From Flavobacteriales bacterium (GTDB lineage: Bacteria; Bacteroidota; Bacteroidia; Flavobacteriales_F; PHOS-HE28), in NCBI GenBank assembly GCA_016712535.1, contig JADJQW010000004.1:434001-498000 (forward strand): a DNA stretch of 64,000 nucleotides. The letters run 5' to 3'. Of the stretch, positions 16,546-25,823 are shown piece after piece. The translations under genes were made by a program, and so were the position numbers. How positions within the stretch are numbered: position 1 is the first letter of the stretch; every line of letters starts with the position of its first letter. The notes under the pieces were generated by a model, which saw only the letters and a program-made list of their open reading frames with translations, searched no databases and was not told the DNA's origin.

Positions 16546-17784
16546 ATGGACAGCAGATCGATCCTCCTCATGCTCTTGCTCGCGCTGCCTCTCGCGAGCG
16601 GCGCGCAATTCAGCAATCGGCTCGATGCCGTGCAGTGGGTGCAGCAGGGCGACATGCAGCTGCGCCTCGGCAACAGCGAGCAGGCGCTGCGGCTCTACAC
16701 CATGGCTGTTGAGACCGACCGCGGCTTCGCGGATGCCTATATGAAGCGCGCGGCACTCTACGAGCGCCTCGGCCAGCCGCAGATGGCCATGGCCGACATC
16801 AACCGCGCCCTCGAGCTGAATCCATACAGCGAATACATCCTCGACCGCCGAGCCAAGGTGAAGCTCCTGATGAACGACGTGAAGGGCGCAGAGGAGGATT
16901 GGAGCGCGGCCATTCGGTTGCATCCGTACGACAACCTGTTGCGCGAGAGCCGCATCGATGCGTGGCTTGCGGCCGGCGAGGTGGAGCGCGCCATCGAGCA
17001 GCTCGACTCGCTGCTCATGGACAAGCCCAAGGACGTGCTGCTCTTGCTCAAGCGCGGTTCGGCCAGCTTGCAACAGGATGACCCAAGGGAAGCGTTGTCC
17101 AGCTTCGATGCGGCCAAGCGCCAGTCGCCGCGCCTGGCCATCGCGCACGACCTGCGCGGAGTGGCCCTCATGCGCCTCAGGCTCTGGAAGGAGGCGCTCG
17201 CAGCACTCGATAGTGCCGTGCTCTTGGATCCCTATTTCGACCTCGCGCATTTCAACCGGGGACTCGTGCATCGGCAACTCGGCAACGAGCAGCAAGCTCG
17301 AGCCGACATGGACAAAGCGCTCGCGTTGGCCTCTGATCGGCCGCACATCTTCTTCCAGCGAGCACTGCTGCGCAAGGAGGATGGCGACCTCGTGGGCGCT
17401 CGCGAGGATTACGATCGCGCCTTGGAACTCGATCCCGGTTACCTCGAAGCGCAATACAACCGGGCTTTCGTGCGCAAGCAGCTCGGCGACCATGCGGGAG
17501 CCTTCGCCGATGCTGAAGAAGCACTGGAAAGCGCACCGGATGATGCCGATGCGTGGAACATGAAGGGCAGCATCCACTTGCTCTACGGCGAATTCTCGCG
17601 TGCCATCGAGTGCTTTGACCGGGCGATCCAGCTCGACGACAGGCACTCCAAGGCCTACTTCAACCGCGCAATGGCCGAGCACATGACCTATAGGCCGGAT
17701 CGAGGATGCGATGACCTGCGGCGCAGCGCGCAATTGGGAAACGAGAAGGCGCTCGACGCCATGGGCTATTTCTGCGCGAATTGA
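16546..17784 (+). CDS. secreted TPR protein
   Basis: A 412-residue protein with an N-terminal signal peptide (cleavage after SGAQ, about residue 21) followed by roughly ten consecutive 34-residue TPR units with the canonical pattern (for example ADMDKALALASDRPHIFFQRALL and YNRAFVRKQLGDHAGAFADAEEAL). It is a protein-interaction scaffold, probably periplasmic. It ends the plus-strand run that begins with the export operon, four bases from the convergent minus-strand gene. The specific function is unknown. Confidence 0.85.
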   Translation: MDSRSILLMLLLALPLASGAQFSNRLDAVQWVQQGDMQLRLGNSEQALRLYTMAVETDRGFADAYMKRAALYERLGQPQMAMADINRALELNPYSEYILDRRAKVKLLMNDVKGAEEDWSAAIRLHPYDNLLRESRIDAWLAAGEVERAIEQLDSLLMDKPKDVLLLLKRGSASLQQDDPREALSSFDAAKRQSPRLAIAHDLRGVALMRLRLWKEALAALDSAVLLDPYFDLAHFNRGLVHRQLGNEQQARADMDKALALASDRPHIFFQRALLRKEDGDLVGAREDYDRALELDPGYLEAQYNRAFVRKQLGDHAGAFADAEEALESAPDDADAWNMKGSIHLLYGEFSRAIECFDRAIQLDDRHSKAYFNRAMAEHMTYRPDRGCDDLRRSAQLGNEKALDAMGYFCAN

Positions 17785-17788
17785 GGGC

Positions 17789-18820
17789 TCAGCGATGCGC
17801 CATCAGGGCGCGCATGCCGGCGATCAGCCGGTCGAGGCCAGCATCACGGTCAGCATCGGAAGGCCGCATGGCGCGCAATCGCGCGCATGAAGCACCCAGC
17901 CCGTCAGGATCCAGCGCATCGAGCTGCGGGCGCAACGAATGCAGCACGCGCAGCACCTTCTCATGATCATTCGCCGCGCGTGCGGTCTCCAATGCCTCGA
18001 TGCGTTCGGGTGCTTGGCGCATGAAGAGCGCGAGCACCATGGGGTCGGGCGAAAGAGCTTCTTTTCCTGCTGCAGGCGCTGGAGCCTCGGATGACGGAGC
18101 CGCTGGCGGCGCTGCGCGCTGCGCTTCCATTCGGCTCGCCAAGCCCTTCATCTCCTCGGCCATTTCGGCGATGCGGGCTTGGAAGACGCTCAGCTCCCGG
18201 CGAACCTGTTCCATGGCGCGGCGGTGGCCGCGGCGCAGGACGAGGATGGCAGTCAGCAGGAGAACGATTCCGATGGAACCAACAGCGATGATCGCCATCT
18301 CACGCTGCGCGATGGTCTGCTGGGCTTGGCCTAGCGCATCGCGAGAGGCGGATGCGCTATGCTCGTGCAGGGCAATGAGGCTGTCTAGTTCATGCTGATG
18401 CCCGCGGCTCATTTCACCGGCTTCCTCCGCCGCATCCCTGAGGTCCAGCTCACGCCCCTCGCGCCACAAGGCGATGATGGTCACGGCTTCATTGAGCGCG
18501 CGCTTATCGTCACCGGCGGAACGATAACGCTCCATCAGCCTCGTGCGCACTGCGGCTCCCCGCCAAGGGTCCCGCAGGGAATCCGATAGCAATGCGGCAT
18601 CTCGAAGGATGGCGAGTGCTTCCTTTCCCTTCAGCGATGCTGCAATGCGCATGCGCTCATCGATCGATCGTGCGACGTCACCGGCCGAATCGATGCGCGC
18701 GAGTTCGGCGGCAACCGCTGCCTTGGTCGGGCGTTGCGCTCCGTTCCGTGCTGAGCGCGATTGGGCGGACGTTTCCCCTGCGAGGACGAGAACAAGGACG
18801 ATGACCGCAAGGCGGAGCAT
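17789..18820 (-). CDS. membrane protein with coiled coil and possible HPt domain
   Basis: A 343-residue protein of unknown function. In order: a signal peptide (cleavage near TSAQ, residue 20), a helical region of about 140 residues that may sense from outside, one membrane helix (about 177-195, AIIAVGSIGIVLLLTAILVL), a coiled coil (about 200-235), a Pro/Ala-rich linker and a final helical domain. The last part has an HPt-like pattern, LHSLRPQLDALDPDGLGASC, with His294 where the phosphotransfer His of HPt domains would be. If so, it would be an unorthodox phosphorelay component. No kinase is adjacent. Confidence 0.6.
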   Translation of the reverse strand: MLRLAVIVLVLVLAGETSAQSRSARNGAQRPTKAAVAAELARIDSAGDVARSIDERMRIAASLKGKEALAILRDAALLSDSLRDPWRGAAVRTRLMERYRSAGDDKRALNEAVTIIALWREGRELDLRDAAEEAGEMSRGHQHELDSLIALHEHSASASRDALGQAQQTIAQREMAIIAVGSIGIVLLLTAILVLRRGHRRAMEQVRRELSVFQARIAEMAEEMKGLASRMEAQRAAPPAAPSSEAPAPAAGKEALSPDPMVLALFMRQAPERIEALETARAANDHEKVLRVLHSLRPQLDALDPDGLGASCARLRAMRPSDADRDAGLDRLIAGMRALMAHR

Positions 18821-18829
18821 GATGCGAAG

Positions 18830-20104
18830 CTAGGCCTGGGCTTTCAGCACGAAGCGCGCGGTGGTGCGGCTGCGCTGCTCCAGCATCACCTCTTTGCCCT
18901 CAAGGAGCTTGGCCAAGGTGGGCTCATCGTAATGCCGCACGGTCACTAGCTCGCAGCCCTCGTTGTAGCGCACCTCGTACTCAGCGCGCAGTTCCTCGAT
19001 CAGGCCTCGGCTGCGCGGCGTGTCATCAACGGCCACGCTGAAGGCCAGTGCGCTGTTCTGCATGAGGTCGATGCGCACGTTCTGCTGGGCGAATCGGGCG
19101 AAGATGCCGCTGAGGTTCCCTTCCACGATGAAGCTGAGGTCTCGCGGCGTGATGCTGATCAGCAATTGCTTCGGCTTCACGATGAAGGAGGGGATCAGCG
19201 AGTCATTCTCGCTCCGGTCATCGATGGTGGTGCCGGGAGCGTCCAGGTCGACGAAGGAGCGCACGTAGAGCGGTATGCCCTTTTTCTGCAAGGGCTGCAG
19301 GGTGCGCGGGTGGATCACGCTGGCGCCGAAGTAGCTGAGCTCGATGGCCTCGCGGTAGCTGATGTGCGAGAGGAGCTTGGTGTCGGGAAAGCGCTTCGGG
19401 TCAGCGTTGAACATGCCGGGGACGTCCTTCCAGATGGTCACGCTTTCGGCATCCAGCAAGTAAGCGAAGATCGCAGCGGAGAAGTCAGAGCCTTCGCGGC
19501 CGAGCGTAGTGGTCTGGCCATGATGACTCCTCCCGATGAAGCCTTGAGTGACGATACGTACAGGGTCCTTTCCGCTCTTCATCAGTGGTATCAGCCGGGA
19601 CGCGGCAGCAGCCTTTGAAGCGCTCCAGTCCACGCGGGCCGACCGGTACAGATCATCGGTCCTGATGATATCGCGTGCATCGACCCAGGTGTTCAGCAAG
19701 CCGATGCTCATGAGGTGGTTGCTCACGATACGCGTGCTGGTCAACTCGCCCCATGAAACGATGCGGTCGTAATAGCGGTCAGGGACGCGCAGGTCCGCGT
19801 TGATGAGCCTCGCGGTGAGCGGCTTCTCAAGGGCCTCGTACAACTCAATCCCATGACGGGCCGCCTCCGTGGTAACATCATTGTTGATCCGCTTATGGAA
19901 CTCGACCAGTTCATCGATGGCTTTCGCGGGGTCGCGTCCCTCCAGATCGGCCCACACCACCTCCTCCAGCGCATTCGTCGTCTTCCCCATCGCGCTCACC
20001 ACGATCAGCAGGTCATCATCCGGGAAATGGGAGAGCACCTTCGCCACGTTGCGCACGCCCGCCGCGTCCTTCACGCTGGCCCCGCCGAACTTGAAGACCT
20101 TCAT
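18830..20104 (-). CDS. lysC: aspartate kinase
   Basis: A 424-residue monofunctional aspartate kinase, the first step of lysine, threonine and methionine synthesis. The start motif KFGGASV (residues 4-10) binds ATP; the catalytic domain has FIGRSHHGQTTTLGREGSD and VTIWKDVPGMFNADPK; two C-terminal ACT segments (LLISITPRDLSFIVEGNL, LAFSVAVDD) allow feedback control. The frame stays open upstream, but the ATG at 20104 is right at the first strand and overlaps the preceding GNAT stop as ATGA. No homoserine dehydrogenase domain is fused. Confidence 0.95.
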   Translation of the reverse strand: MKVFKFGGASVKDAAGVRNVAKVLSHFPDDDLLIVVSAMGKTTNALEEVVWADLEGRDPAKAIDELVEFHKRINNDVTTEAARHGIELYEALEKPLTARLINADLRVPDRYYDRIVSWGELTSTRIVSNHLMSIGLLNTWVDARDIIRTDDLYRSARVDWSASKAAAASRLIPLMKSGKDPVRIVTQGFIGRSHHGQTTTLGREGSDFSAAIFAYLLDAESVTIWKDVPGMFNADPKRFPDTKLLSHISYREAIELSYFGASVIHPRTLQPLQKKGIPLYVRSFVDLDAPGTTIDDRSENDSLIPSFIVKPKQLLISITPRDLSFIVEGNLSGIFARFAQQNVRIDLMQNSALAFSVAVDDTPRSRGLIEELRAEYEVRYNEGCELVTVRHYDEPTLAKLLEGKEVMLEQRSRTTARFVLKAQA

Positions 20105-20577
20105 CCCGCGGCGAGGGTCTTGAGTTGTTCCTTGCTCACCGAGCCGTTCCACCATTCCTTCGAGAAGGAGGCGCCCAGCCGCTCGTAGAAACGGACGGCC
20201 CCTTGGTTCCAATCAAGGACTTGCCAGGTCATGCCATCGTGCTCCTTGCTCAGTGCGAATTCCGCGCAGGCACGGAATAGACCTTCACCAAGGCCTTGCC
20301 CCCTCGCAGCTTCCGTCACGACGATGTCCTCCAGGTACAGGCGGCGCCCCTTCCAGGTCGAATAGCGTTCATAGCAGACCGCCATCCCTTGCACGATGCC
20401 ATCGATTTCGGCCACCCAACCAACCCAGACCGGGTCCGGCCCGAAGCCGGCATCGCGCATGTGGTCCAGCGTCACCGTCACTTCCTCCGGTGCGCGCTCG
20501 AACACGGCGAGCTCGCGCACAAGTTCGAGCATGCGCGGCACGTCAGCTGCCTTGGCGCGGCGAATGTTCGTTTCCAT
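20101..20577 (-). CDS. GNAT family N-acetyltransferase (diamine acetyltransferase-like)
   Basis: A 158-residue acetyltransferase of the GNAT fold. The acetyl-CoA pyrophosphate loop is ARGQGLGEGLF, preceded by the LYLEDIVV strand typical of spermidine/diamine acetyltransferases, and a C-terminal AVRFYERLGAS motif follows. It may acetylate polyamines or thialysine; the substrate is a guess from motif similarity. It is translationally coupled to lysC through ATGA overlap. Its -7 box lies six bases before the ATG. Confidence 0.9.
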   Translation of the reverse strand: METNIRRAKAADVPRMLELVRELAVFERAPEEVTVTLDHMRDAGFGPDPVWVGWVAEIDGIVQGMAVCYERYSTWKGRRLYLEDIVVTEAARGQGLGEGLFRACAEFALSKEHDGMTWQVLDWNQGAVRFYERLGASFSKEWWNGSVSKEQLKTLAAG

Positions 20578-20583
20578 GCGGTG

Positions 20584-20591
20584 CAAAGAAA
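20584..20591 (-). promoter_or_regulatory. -7 promoter box of the GNAT-lysC operon
   Basis: TTTCTTTG on the minus strand differs from TAnnTTTG at one position and ends six bases before the GNAT ATG. Confidence 0.5.
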
Positions 20592-20600
20592 CGCCCGACC

Positions 20601-20608
20601 GATCTTCG
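20601..20608 (+). promoter_or_regulatory. -7 promoter box of fbp
   Basis: GATCTTCG resembles TAnnTTCG with the first T changed; it lies 53 bases before the fbp ATG and ten bases from the divergent GNAT box. Confidence 0.4.
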
Positions 20609-20661
20609 CCTCGGAATCGCATCATCCCCACAAGCGCTTTCGTCCACTCTACCCTGATCAC

Positions 20662-21624
20662 ATGGCCCACGTAAAGACCCTCGCCGAGTTCATCACCGAG
20701 CGGCAGCATGAATTCACCTACGCCACGGGCGAATTGAGCCAGTTGCTCACCAGCTTCCGTTTGGCTGGCAAAATGGTGAACCGTGAGGTGAACAAGGCCG
20801 GGCTGGCCGAGGATATCCTGGGCGCGCAAGGCAGCGAGAATATCCAAGGAGAGCAGCAACAGAAGCTCGATGTGTACGCGAACGGCCTTTTCATCCGATT
20901 GCTGCGAAGCCAAGGCATGGTGTGCGCCGTGGCCAGCGAGGAGAACGACGACATCGTGCACTTCGACAACGGCGGCAAATACGTGGTGGCCATGGATCCG
21001 CTCGATGGCAGCAGCAACATCGACGTGAACGTGAGCATCGGCACCATCTTCAGCATCTATCGGCGCGTGAGCACGGGTGACAAGGCCACGATGGAGGACT
21101 TCATGCAGCGGGGCACCGCGCAAGTGGCTGCAGGCTACATCATCTATGGCAGCAGCACCATGCTGGTGTACACGACGGGCCACGGCGTCAATGGCTTCAC
21201 GCTGGATCCCAGCATCGGCACATTCTGCCTGAGCCATCCCGACATGAAGACGCCGGCGGATGGGAAGATCTTCTCCGTGAACGAGGGCAATCTCCACGAC
21301 TTCGACCCCGGCGTTCAGCGCTACATCGACGCTTGCAAGAAGCAGAAGATGAGCGCGCGTTACATCGGCAGCCTGGTGGCCGATTTCCACCGCAACCTGA
21401 TGAAGGGCGGCATCTACCTGTATCCGGCAACGGCGAAATCGCCTCAAGGGAAGCTGCGCCTGCTGTACGAAGCCAACCCGCTCGCCTACTTGGTTGAGCA
21501 AGCCGGAGGAGCAGCGACGAACGGGACCACGCGCATCCTGGACCTCAAGCCCACAGGGCTTCACCAGCGCTGCCCGCTCTTCATCGGGAGCAAGAACATG
21601 GTGGAAGGGGCGATGAAGGCCTAG
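20662..21624 (+). CDS. fbp: class I fructose-1,6-bisphosphatase
   Basis: A 320-residue class I fructose-1,6-bisphosphatase, the gluconeogenic step from fructose-1,6-bisphosphate to fructose-6-phosphate. The metal-site motifs are intact: SEENDD and MDPLDGSSNID, with a third acidic cluster near the C-terminus (YEANPLAYLVEQAGG). The frame is open for 122 codons upstream but that part overlaps the divergent GNAT gene on the other strand; homologs begin near MAHVKTLAEF, so the ATG at 20662 is chosen. Confidence 0.95.
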   Translation: MAHVKTLAEFITERQHEFTYATGELSQLLTSFRLAGKMVNREVNKAGLAEDILGAQGSENIQGEQQQKLDVYANGLFIRLLRSQGMVCAVASEENDDIVHFDNGGKYVVAMDPLDGSSNIDVNVSIGTIFSIYRRVSTGDKATMEDFMQRGTAQVAAGYIIYGSSTMLVYTTGHGVNGFTLDPSIGTFCLSHPDMKTPADGKIFSVNEGNLHDFDPGVQRYIDACKKQKMSARYIGSLVADFHRNLMKGGIYLYPATAKSPQGKLRLLYEANPLAYLVEQAGGAATNGTTRILDLKPTGLHQRCPLFIGSKNMVEGAMKA

Positions 21625-21671
21625 GGCGCCAAGGCCCGGGATCGGAGCGAACATAGGCGCCGGGCAAGGCG

Positions 21672-21679
21672 TACTTTTG
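21672..21679 (+). promoter_or_regulatory. -7 promoter box of the DAHP synthase gene
   Basis: TACTTTTG matches TAnnTTTG exactly and ends six bases before the ATG at 21686. It includes an in-frame TTG that could be mistaken for the start. Confidence 0.65.
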
Positions 21680-21685
21680 AAAGCG

Positions 21686-22816
21686 ATGGAATCCAATGGC
21701 TTCGAGCCTCTTCCTTTTCCGGCTTGGGGCCTGGGCTTGGAACGTCCCTTGGTGATTGCGGGCCCATGCAGCGCCGAGAGCCAAGCGCAGGTGATGGAAG
21801 CGGCGCGGGCCTTGAAGGCCGATGGCCGCGCCCAAGTGATGCGCGCCGGGGTATGGAAGCCGCGCACCCGGCCAGGCAGCTTCGAGGGAGCCGGTGAATC
21901 AGCGTTGGCATGGCTCGAGGAAGCCAGGCGCGAGACCGGATTGCTGCTTGCCACCGAGGTAGCCACCCCGGAACATGTGGAAGCTGCGCTGAAGTCTGGC
22001 ATCGACATGCTTTGGATTGGGGCCCGCACAACACCGAATCCATTCAGCGTGCAGGCCATTGCCGACACCCTGCAAGGTGTTGATGTCCCGGTGCTGGTGA
22101 AGAACCCGATCAATCCGGACCTGCACCTGTGGTTGGGGGCTTTGGAGCGCTTGAGCCGGGCCGGCCTGAAGCGGCTGGCCGCCGTGCACCGTGGATTCAG
22201 CTGGTTCGAGCGTACGCCCTACCGGAACAGCCCCATGTGGGAATTCCCCATCCGCTTGAAGGCCGCCCACCCGGGGTTGGAGCTGTTGTGCGACCCCAGT
22301 CATATCGCTGGCAGTACGGAGCGCATCGGACAGGTGGCCCAGCAGGCCCTGGACCTGGGCTTCTCCGGGCTGATGGTTGAGGTGCATCCAGATCCCGCGA
22401 AGGCCCGTAGCGATGCTGACCAACAGCTATCACCGAAAGCCTTCGGCCACACCCTGGATGGGTTGATCTTCCGGCAAGCCGTGCCCACTGATGCCATGCG
22501 CGACGGCCTCGAGGAACTTCGTGACCTGATCGACCAATTGGACGAGGAGATCGTCCAGAAGCTCGGGACGCGCATGGATATCGCCGAGCGAATCGGCGAC
22601 CACAAGCGCTTGCACAACGTGGCCATCCTGCAGCCGGAGCGCTGGGAACGGATCATGGATCGCCAGCTCCGCATGGCCCGGCACCTTGGGCTGAGCGAGG
22701 ATTTCGTCCGCGAGTTCATGGATGCCATCCACCGGGAGAGCATCCGCCGCCAGACCTTCGAGGGCGCCGATGGGCTCCCCGTAGGATCTAAAGAGATCTT
22801 ATCGAAGGGAGCGTAG
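21686..22816 (+). CDS. bifunctional DAHP synthase / chorismate mutase
   Basis: A 376-residue fusion for aromatic amino acid synthesis. Residues about 20-265 form a DAHP synthase of the I-beta type (IAGPCSAES, RAGVWKPRTRPGSFEG, LLCDPSHIAGS), condensing phosphoenolpyruvate with erythrose-4-phosphate. Residues about 280-365 form an AroQ-type chorismate mutase (LRDLIDQLDEEIVQKLGTRM, ERIGDHK). In related DAHP synthase-mutase fusions the mutase part also serves as the feedback sensor for prephenate; whether that holds here is an inference. The in-frame TTG at 21677 lies in the promoter, so the ATG at 21686 is used. Confidence 0.95.
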   Translation: MESNGFEPLPFPAWGLGLERPLVIAGPCSAESQAQVMEAARALKADGRAQVMRAGVWKPRTRPGSFEGAGESALAWLEEARRETGLLLATEVATPEHVEAALKSGIDMLWIGARTTPNPFSVQAIADTLQGVDVPVLVKNPINPDLHLWLGALERLSRAGLKRLAAVHRGFSWFERTPYRNSPMWEFPIRLKAAHPGLELLCDPSHIAGSTERIGQVAQQALDLGFSGLMVEVHPDPAKARSDADQQLSPKAFGHTLDGLIFRQAVPTDAMRDGLEELRDLIDQLDEEIVQKLGTRMDIAERIGDHKRLHNVAILQPERWERIMDRQLRMARHLGLSEDFVREFMDAIHRESIRRQTFEGADGLPVGSKEILSKGA

Positions 22817-22834
22817 CGCCAAAGGGCCTTCCCC

Positions 22835-22842
22835 TACATTCG
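22835..22842 (+). promoter_or_regulatory. -7 promoter box of the VCBS surface protein gene
   Basis: TACATTCG matches TAnnTTCG; a 50-base leader rich in A and C follows before the ATG at 22893. Confidence 0.5.
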
Positions 22843-22892
22843 GCGCGCCTGCAAGCAAAACCCTTTACCGGAACCGAAACCAACCAACCCAG

Positions 22893-25709
22893 ATGAACGG
22901 ACGAAAACTACTCGTGGCTGCAGTTGTCGCTTCACTGCCAGGCCTGTTGCAAGCGCAGCTCTCCTTCACCAACAGCACCCCCCTGATGGGCGCCAGCGTG
23001 AGCGGCGGCTGCATGGGCGTGACTGACATGAACGGCGACGGGCTCGACGACATCGTGAAGCTCGACAACGCGCGCGTGCTCAAGGTCGATTACCAGAACG
23101 CCAACGGGACCTTCACCTCGGTGAACTACGGCAACATGAGCGCCAGCGGCCAATGGGGCTTCGCGGCGGCTGATATCGACAATGATGGCCACAAGGACGT
23201 GGTGAGCGGCGGGAGCTATGACGGCGTTCACTACCGCCGCATCACCGGCGTTGGCCAGAGCACGATCAGCGACCTTAACAATGGCAGCCTCTTCACGCAA
23301 TGCGTGAACATCGCCGACATCAACAACGACGGCCATAACGACTACTGGGCCTGCCATGACGACGGCGCTCCACGTCAGTGGCTCAACAACGGCACCGGCA
23401 ATCTCTCCTACGCCGATATCATCGACTATACCACCAACCCGACCAGCGACATGAGCGGGAACTACGGCAGCGTGTGGACCGACTTCGACAATGACGGCGA
23501 CCTCGACCTCTACATCGCGCACTGCCGCCAGGGCGTGAACGACCCCAACGATCCCCGCCGCTGGAACCGCCTCTTCGTGAACGACGGCAGCAACAACTAC
23601 ACGGATCAGGCGGAGGACTACGGTGTGCAGATCCGCTACCAGAGCTGGACGGCCGATTTCGGCGACATCGACAACGATGGCGACTTCGACATGGTTGTGA
23701 CCAACCACGACAACGATATCCAGCTATTCGAGAACGACGGAACCGGCCACTTCACCGATATCAGTGCAGGCAGCGGCCTGGAGTTCGGCGGCTTCATGCT
23801 CCAGAGCAAGTTCGCAGATTTCGACAACGATGGCTTCATTGACATCCTGATCGCTGGCGGCGTGGAGTACTACTTCAAGAACGACGGCGACGGCACCTTC
23901 ACCCGTATCACCAACCTGCTGCCCAGCAGCAAGGCGCTGCACAGCTTCGCGACCGGCGACCTGAACAACGATGGCTTCGTGGACGTCTTCGCCAACTACG
24001 GTTCCAATTACATCACCCCTGACAACAACAACCCGGACCGCCTCTGGCTGAACGACGGCAACGACAATCACTGGTTCGGCGTGCGCCTGCAAGGCACCGT
24101 GAGCAACCGCGACGCCGTGGGGGCCCGCATCACCATCACCGGCCCATGGGGCACGCAGATCCGTGAGGTGCGCTCGGGTGAGAGCTACGGCATGGTCACC
24201 ACCTTCGCTGGCATGTTCGGCCTAGGTGCGCATACCGTGATCCCCACCCTCACTGTTCGTTGGCCCGCTGGCGGCACCGAGACCTTCACCAACATCGCCG
24301 CAGACCAGTACATCACGATCGTCGAGAACACCTGCATCAGCCCGGTTGCGACGATCACGCCCATCGGCAATCCTGTCCTTTGCGGCAATGGCGATAGCGT
24401 GGTGCTGGAGGCGAATGCCGGCTTCGAGTACACCTGGAGCACCGGCGCCAGCACCCAGTCCATCGACGTGACCGCGCCGGGGAACTACTCGGTGGTGATC
24501 GACGATGGCAGCGGCTGCACCGGTACCACCAGCTTCTTCGTGCAACAGAGCCCCGACGAGACCCCAACCGTTACTGCCGATGGGCCTACCACCATCTGCC
24601 AGGGCGGCGCGGTTCAGCTGACGAGCTCAGTCGCCAACGGATACAGCTGGAGCAATGGCGCCACCACCCAGCAGGCGAGCATTACCCAGTCCGGCACTTA
24701 CACGGTGACCATTACGGGCACCTGCGGCGAATTCACCAGCGCGCCCATTGAGGTCGAAGTGCTTGCCGCACCGATGCCGGTGGCTGAAGACGTGATCCTC
24801 TCCGGTCCTGGATCAGCGAGCTTGGAGGCGATCGGGGATAACATCCAATGGTTCGCGGAGAACGCTGGCGGCCCTGCTATCGCCACTGGAAACACGTTCA
24901 TCACCCCCTTCTTGAACTCCACGACCACTTATTACGCCAGCGCCACCACCATCCATGGCGGCGGTGAATGGTTCGGAGGGCCGGTTGACAGGCTCACCAC
25001 CGCAGCGCCCGGCGCGTACCACACCAATAGCGACAACTACCCGGTGTTCACTGCCTCGGAGGCCTTCACCATCGTGAGCGTGAAAGTGTACGCCAACGGC
25101 GCCGGCAACCGTACCGTGGCGCTCATCGACCGTGCGGATGGCAGCACCATTGCCAGCCAGGTGATCAACATCCCCGATGGCGAGAGCCGCATCGACTTGA
25201 ACTACTCCGTGCCCGGCCCTGGCGAATATGGCCTGCGTTGCGTGGGCGGCAACCCGCAGCTCTGGCGTGACGGCAATGGCAGCAACCCCACCTACCCCTA
25301 TGCCTTGGGCACCGTGGGCGCCATCACTACCAGCAGCGTAACGGGCGCCAATGCGCTCAACTTCTACTACTTCTTCTACGATTGGGAAGTGGAGGCCGAA
25401 GGCGTAGCCTGCGAAAGCTTGCGCGACCCTGCGACCGTGGAGATCGGCGTGGGCATCGCCGAAGCAGGCGCGGCTCAGTTAGGCGTGTTCCCTAACCCGG
25501 CACATGAGTCGGTCACGGTTGTGGCCAACGGCCTGGCTGGAATCACCGGCTACGAACTGGTGGATGTGACCGGTCGCATCGCGCTCAGCTTGGGAACGAG
25601 CACCACGGGTACCCTGACGCTCAGCTTGCAAGGCATCGCGCCGGGCGAATACGTGGTGCGTGTTCGCCATGCCGATGGCAGCAGCCATCAGCGCATCGTG
25701 GTGCAATAA
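22893..25709 (+). CDS. VCBS/FG-GAP and ASPIC/UnbV protein with T9SS sorting domain
   Basis: A 938-residue secreted protein. In order: signal peptide (to LLQAQ, about 22); seven or so FG-GAP/VCBS repeats with Ca2+-binding DxDxDGxxD loops (for example DFDNDGDLD, DIDNDGDFD, DLNNDGFVD) forming a beta-propeller (about 30-390); an ASPIC/UnbV (CRTAC1-like) domain (about 390-470); two Ig/PKD-like modules (about 475-630); a beta-sandwich; and a C-terminal type A sorting domain (about 865-938: VFPNPAHESV... GEYVVRVRH). It should be exported by T9SS and anchored or released at the surface. A strong terminator follows. Confidence 0.92.
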   Translation: MNGRKLLVAAVVASLPGLLQAQLSFTNSTPLMGASVSGGCMGVTDMNGDGLDDIVKLDNARVLKVDYQNANGTFTSVNYGNMSASGQWGFAAADIDNDGHKDVVSGGSYDGVHYRRITGVGQSTISDLNNGSLFTQCVNIADINNDGHNDYWACHDDGAPRQWLNNGTGNLSYADIIDYTTNPTSDMSGNYGSVWTDFDNDGDLDLYIAHCRQGVNDPNDPRRWNRLFVNDGSNNYTDQAEDYGVQIRYQSWTADFGDIDNDGDFDMVVTNHDNDIQLFENDGTGHFTDISAGSGLEFGGFMLQSKFADFDNDGFIDILIAGGVEYYFKNDGDGTFTRITNLLPSSKALHSFATGDLNNDGFVDVFANYGSNYITPDNNNPDRLWLNDGNDNHWFGVRLQGTVSNRDAVGARITITGPWGTQIREVRSGESYGMVTTFAGMFGLGAHTVIPTLTVRWPAGGTETFTNIAADQYITIVENTCISPVATITPIGNPVLCGNGDSVVLEANAGFEYTWSTGASTQSIDVTAPGNYSVVIDDGSGCTGTTSFFVQQSPDETPTVTADGPTTICQGGAVQLTSSVANGYSWSNGATTQQASITQSGTYTVTITGTCGEFTSAPIEVEVLAAPMPVAEDVILSGPGSASLEAIGDNIQWFAENAGGPAIATGNTFITPFLNSTTTYYASATTIHGGGEWFGGPVDRLTTAAPGAYHTNSDNYPVFTASEAFTIVSVKVYANGAGNRTVALIDRADGSTIASQVINIPDGESRIDLNYSVPGPGEYGLRCVGGNPQLWRDGNGSNPTYPYALGTVGAITTSSVTGANALNFYYFFYDWEVEAEGVACESLRDPATVEIGVGIAEAGAAQLGVFPNPAHESVTVVANGLAGITGYELVDVTGRIALSLGTSTTGTLTLSLQGIAPGEYVVRVRHADGSSHQRIVVQ

Positions 25710-25729
25710 GGCGCACGGAGGAATTGCTG

Positions 25730-25766
25730 GAAGCCCCGCGATCCGCTCGCGGGGCTTCTTCTTTCC
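25730..25766 (+). terminator. Rho-independent terminator
   Basis: An 11-bp GC-rich stem (GAAGCCCCGCG with CGCGGGGCTTC) around a 7-base loop, then TTCTTT. It ends transcription of the VCBS protein gene. Confidence 0.88.
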
Positions 25767-25810
25767 ATCCTCGTGGTTGCATGCCATCGATCCGGCCATT
25801 GGCCTCAGGC

Positions 25811-25818
25811 TAACTTCG
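25811..25818 (+). promoter_or_regulatory. -7 promoter box of the molybdenum cofactor operon
   Basis: TAACTTCG ends five bases before the ATG of the ThiF-like gene and is the only promoter-like element at the head of the operon running to moaCB. Confidence 0.6.
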
Positions 25819-25823
25819 GCCGC

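Noticed and set aside
20578..22113. Long N-terminal extension of the GNAT frame, antisense to fbp and DAHP synthase
   Set aside because: The acetyltransferase fold begins at the ATG at 20577, next to a promoter box; the extension covers two clear genes on the other strand.
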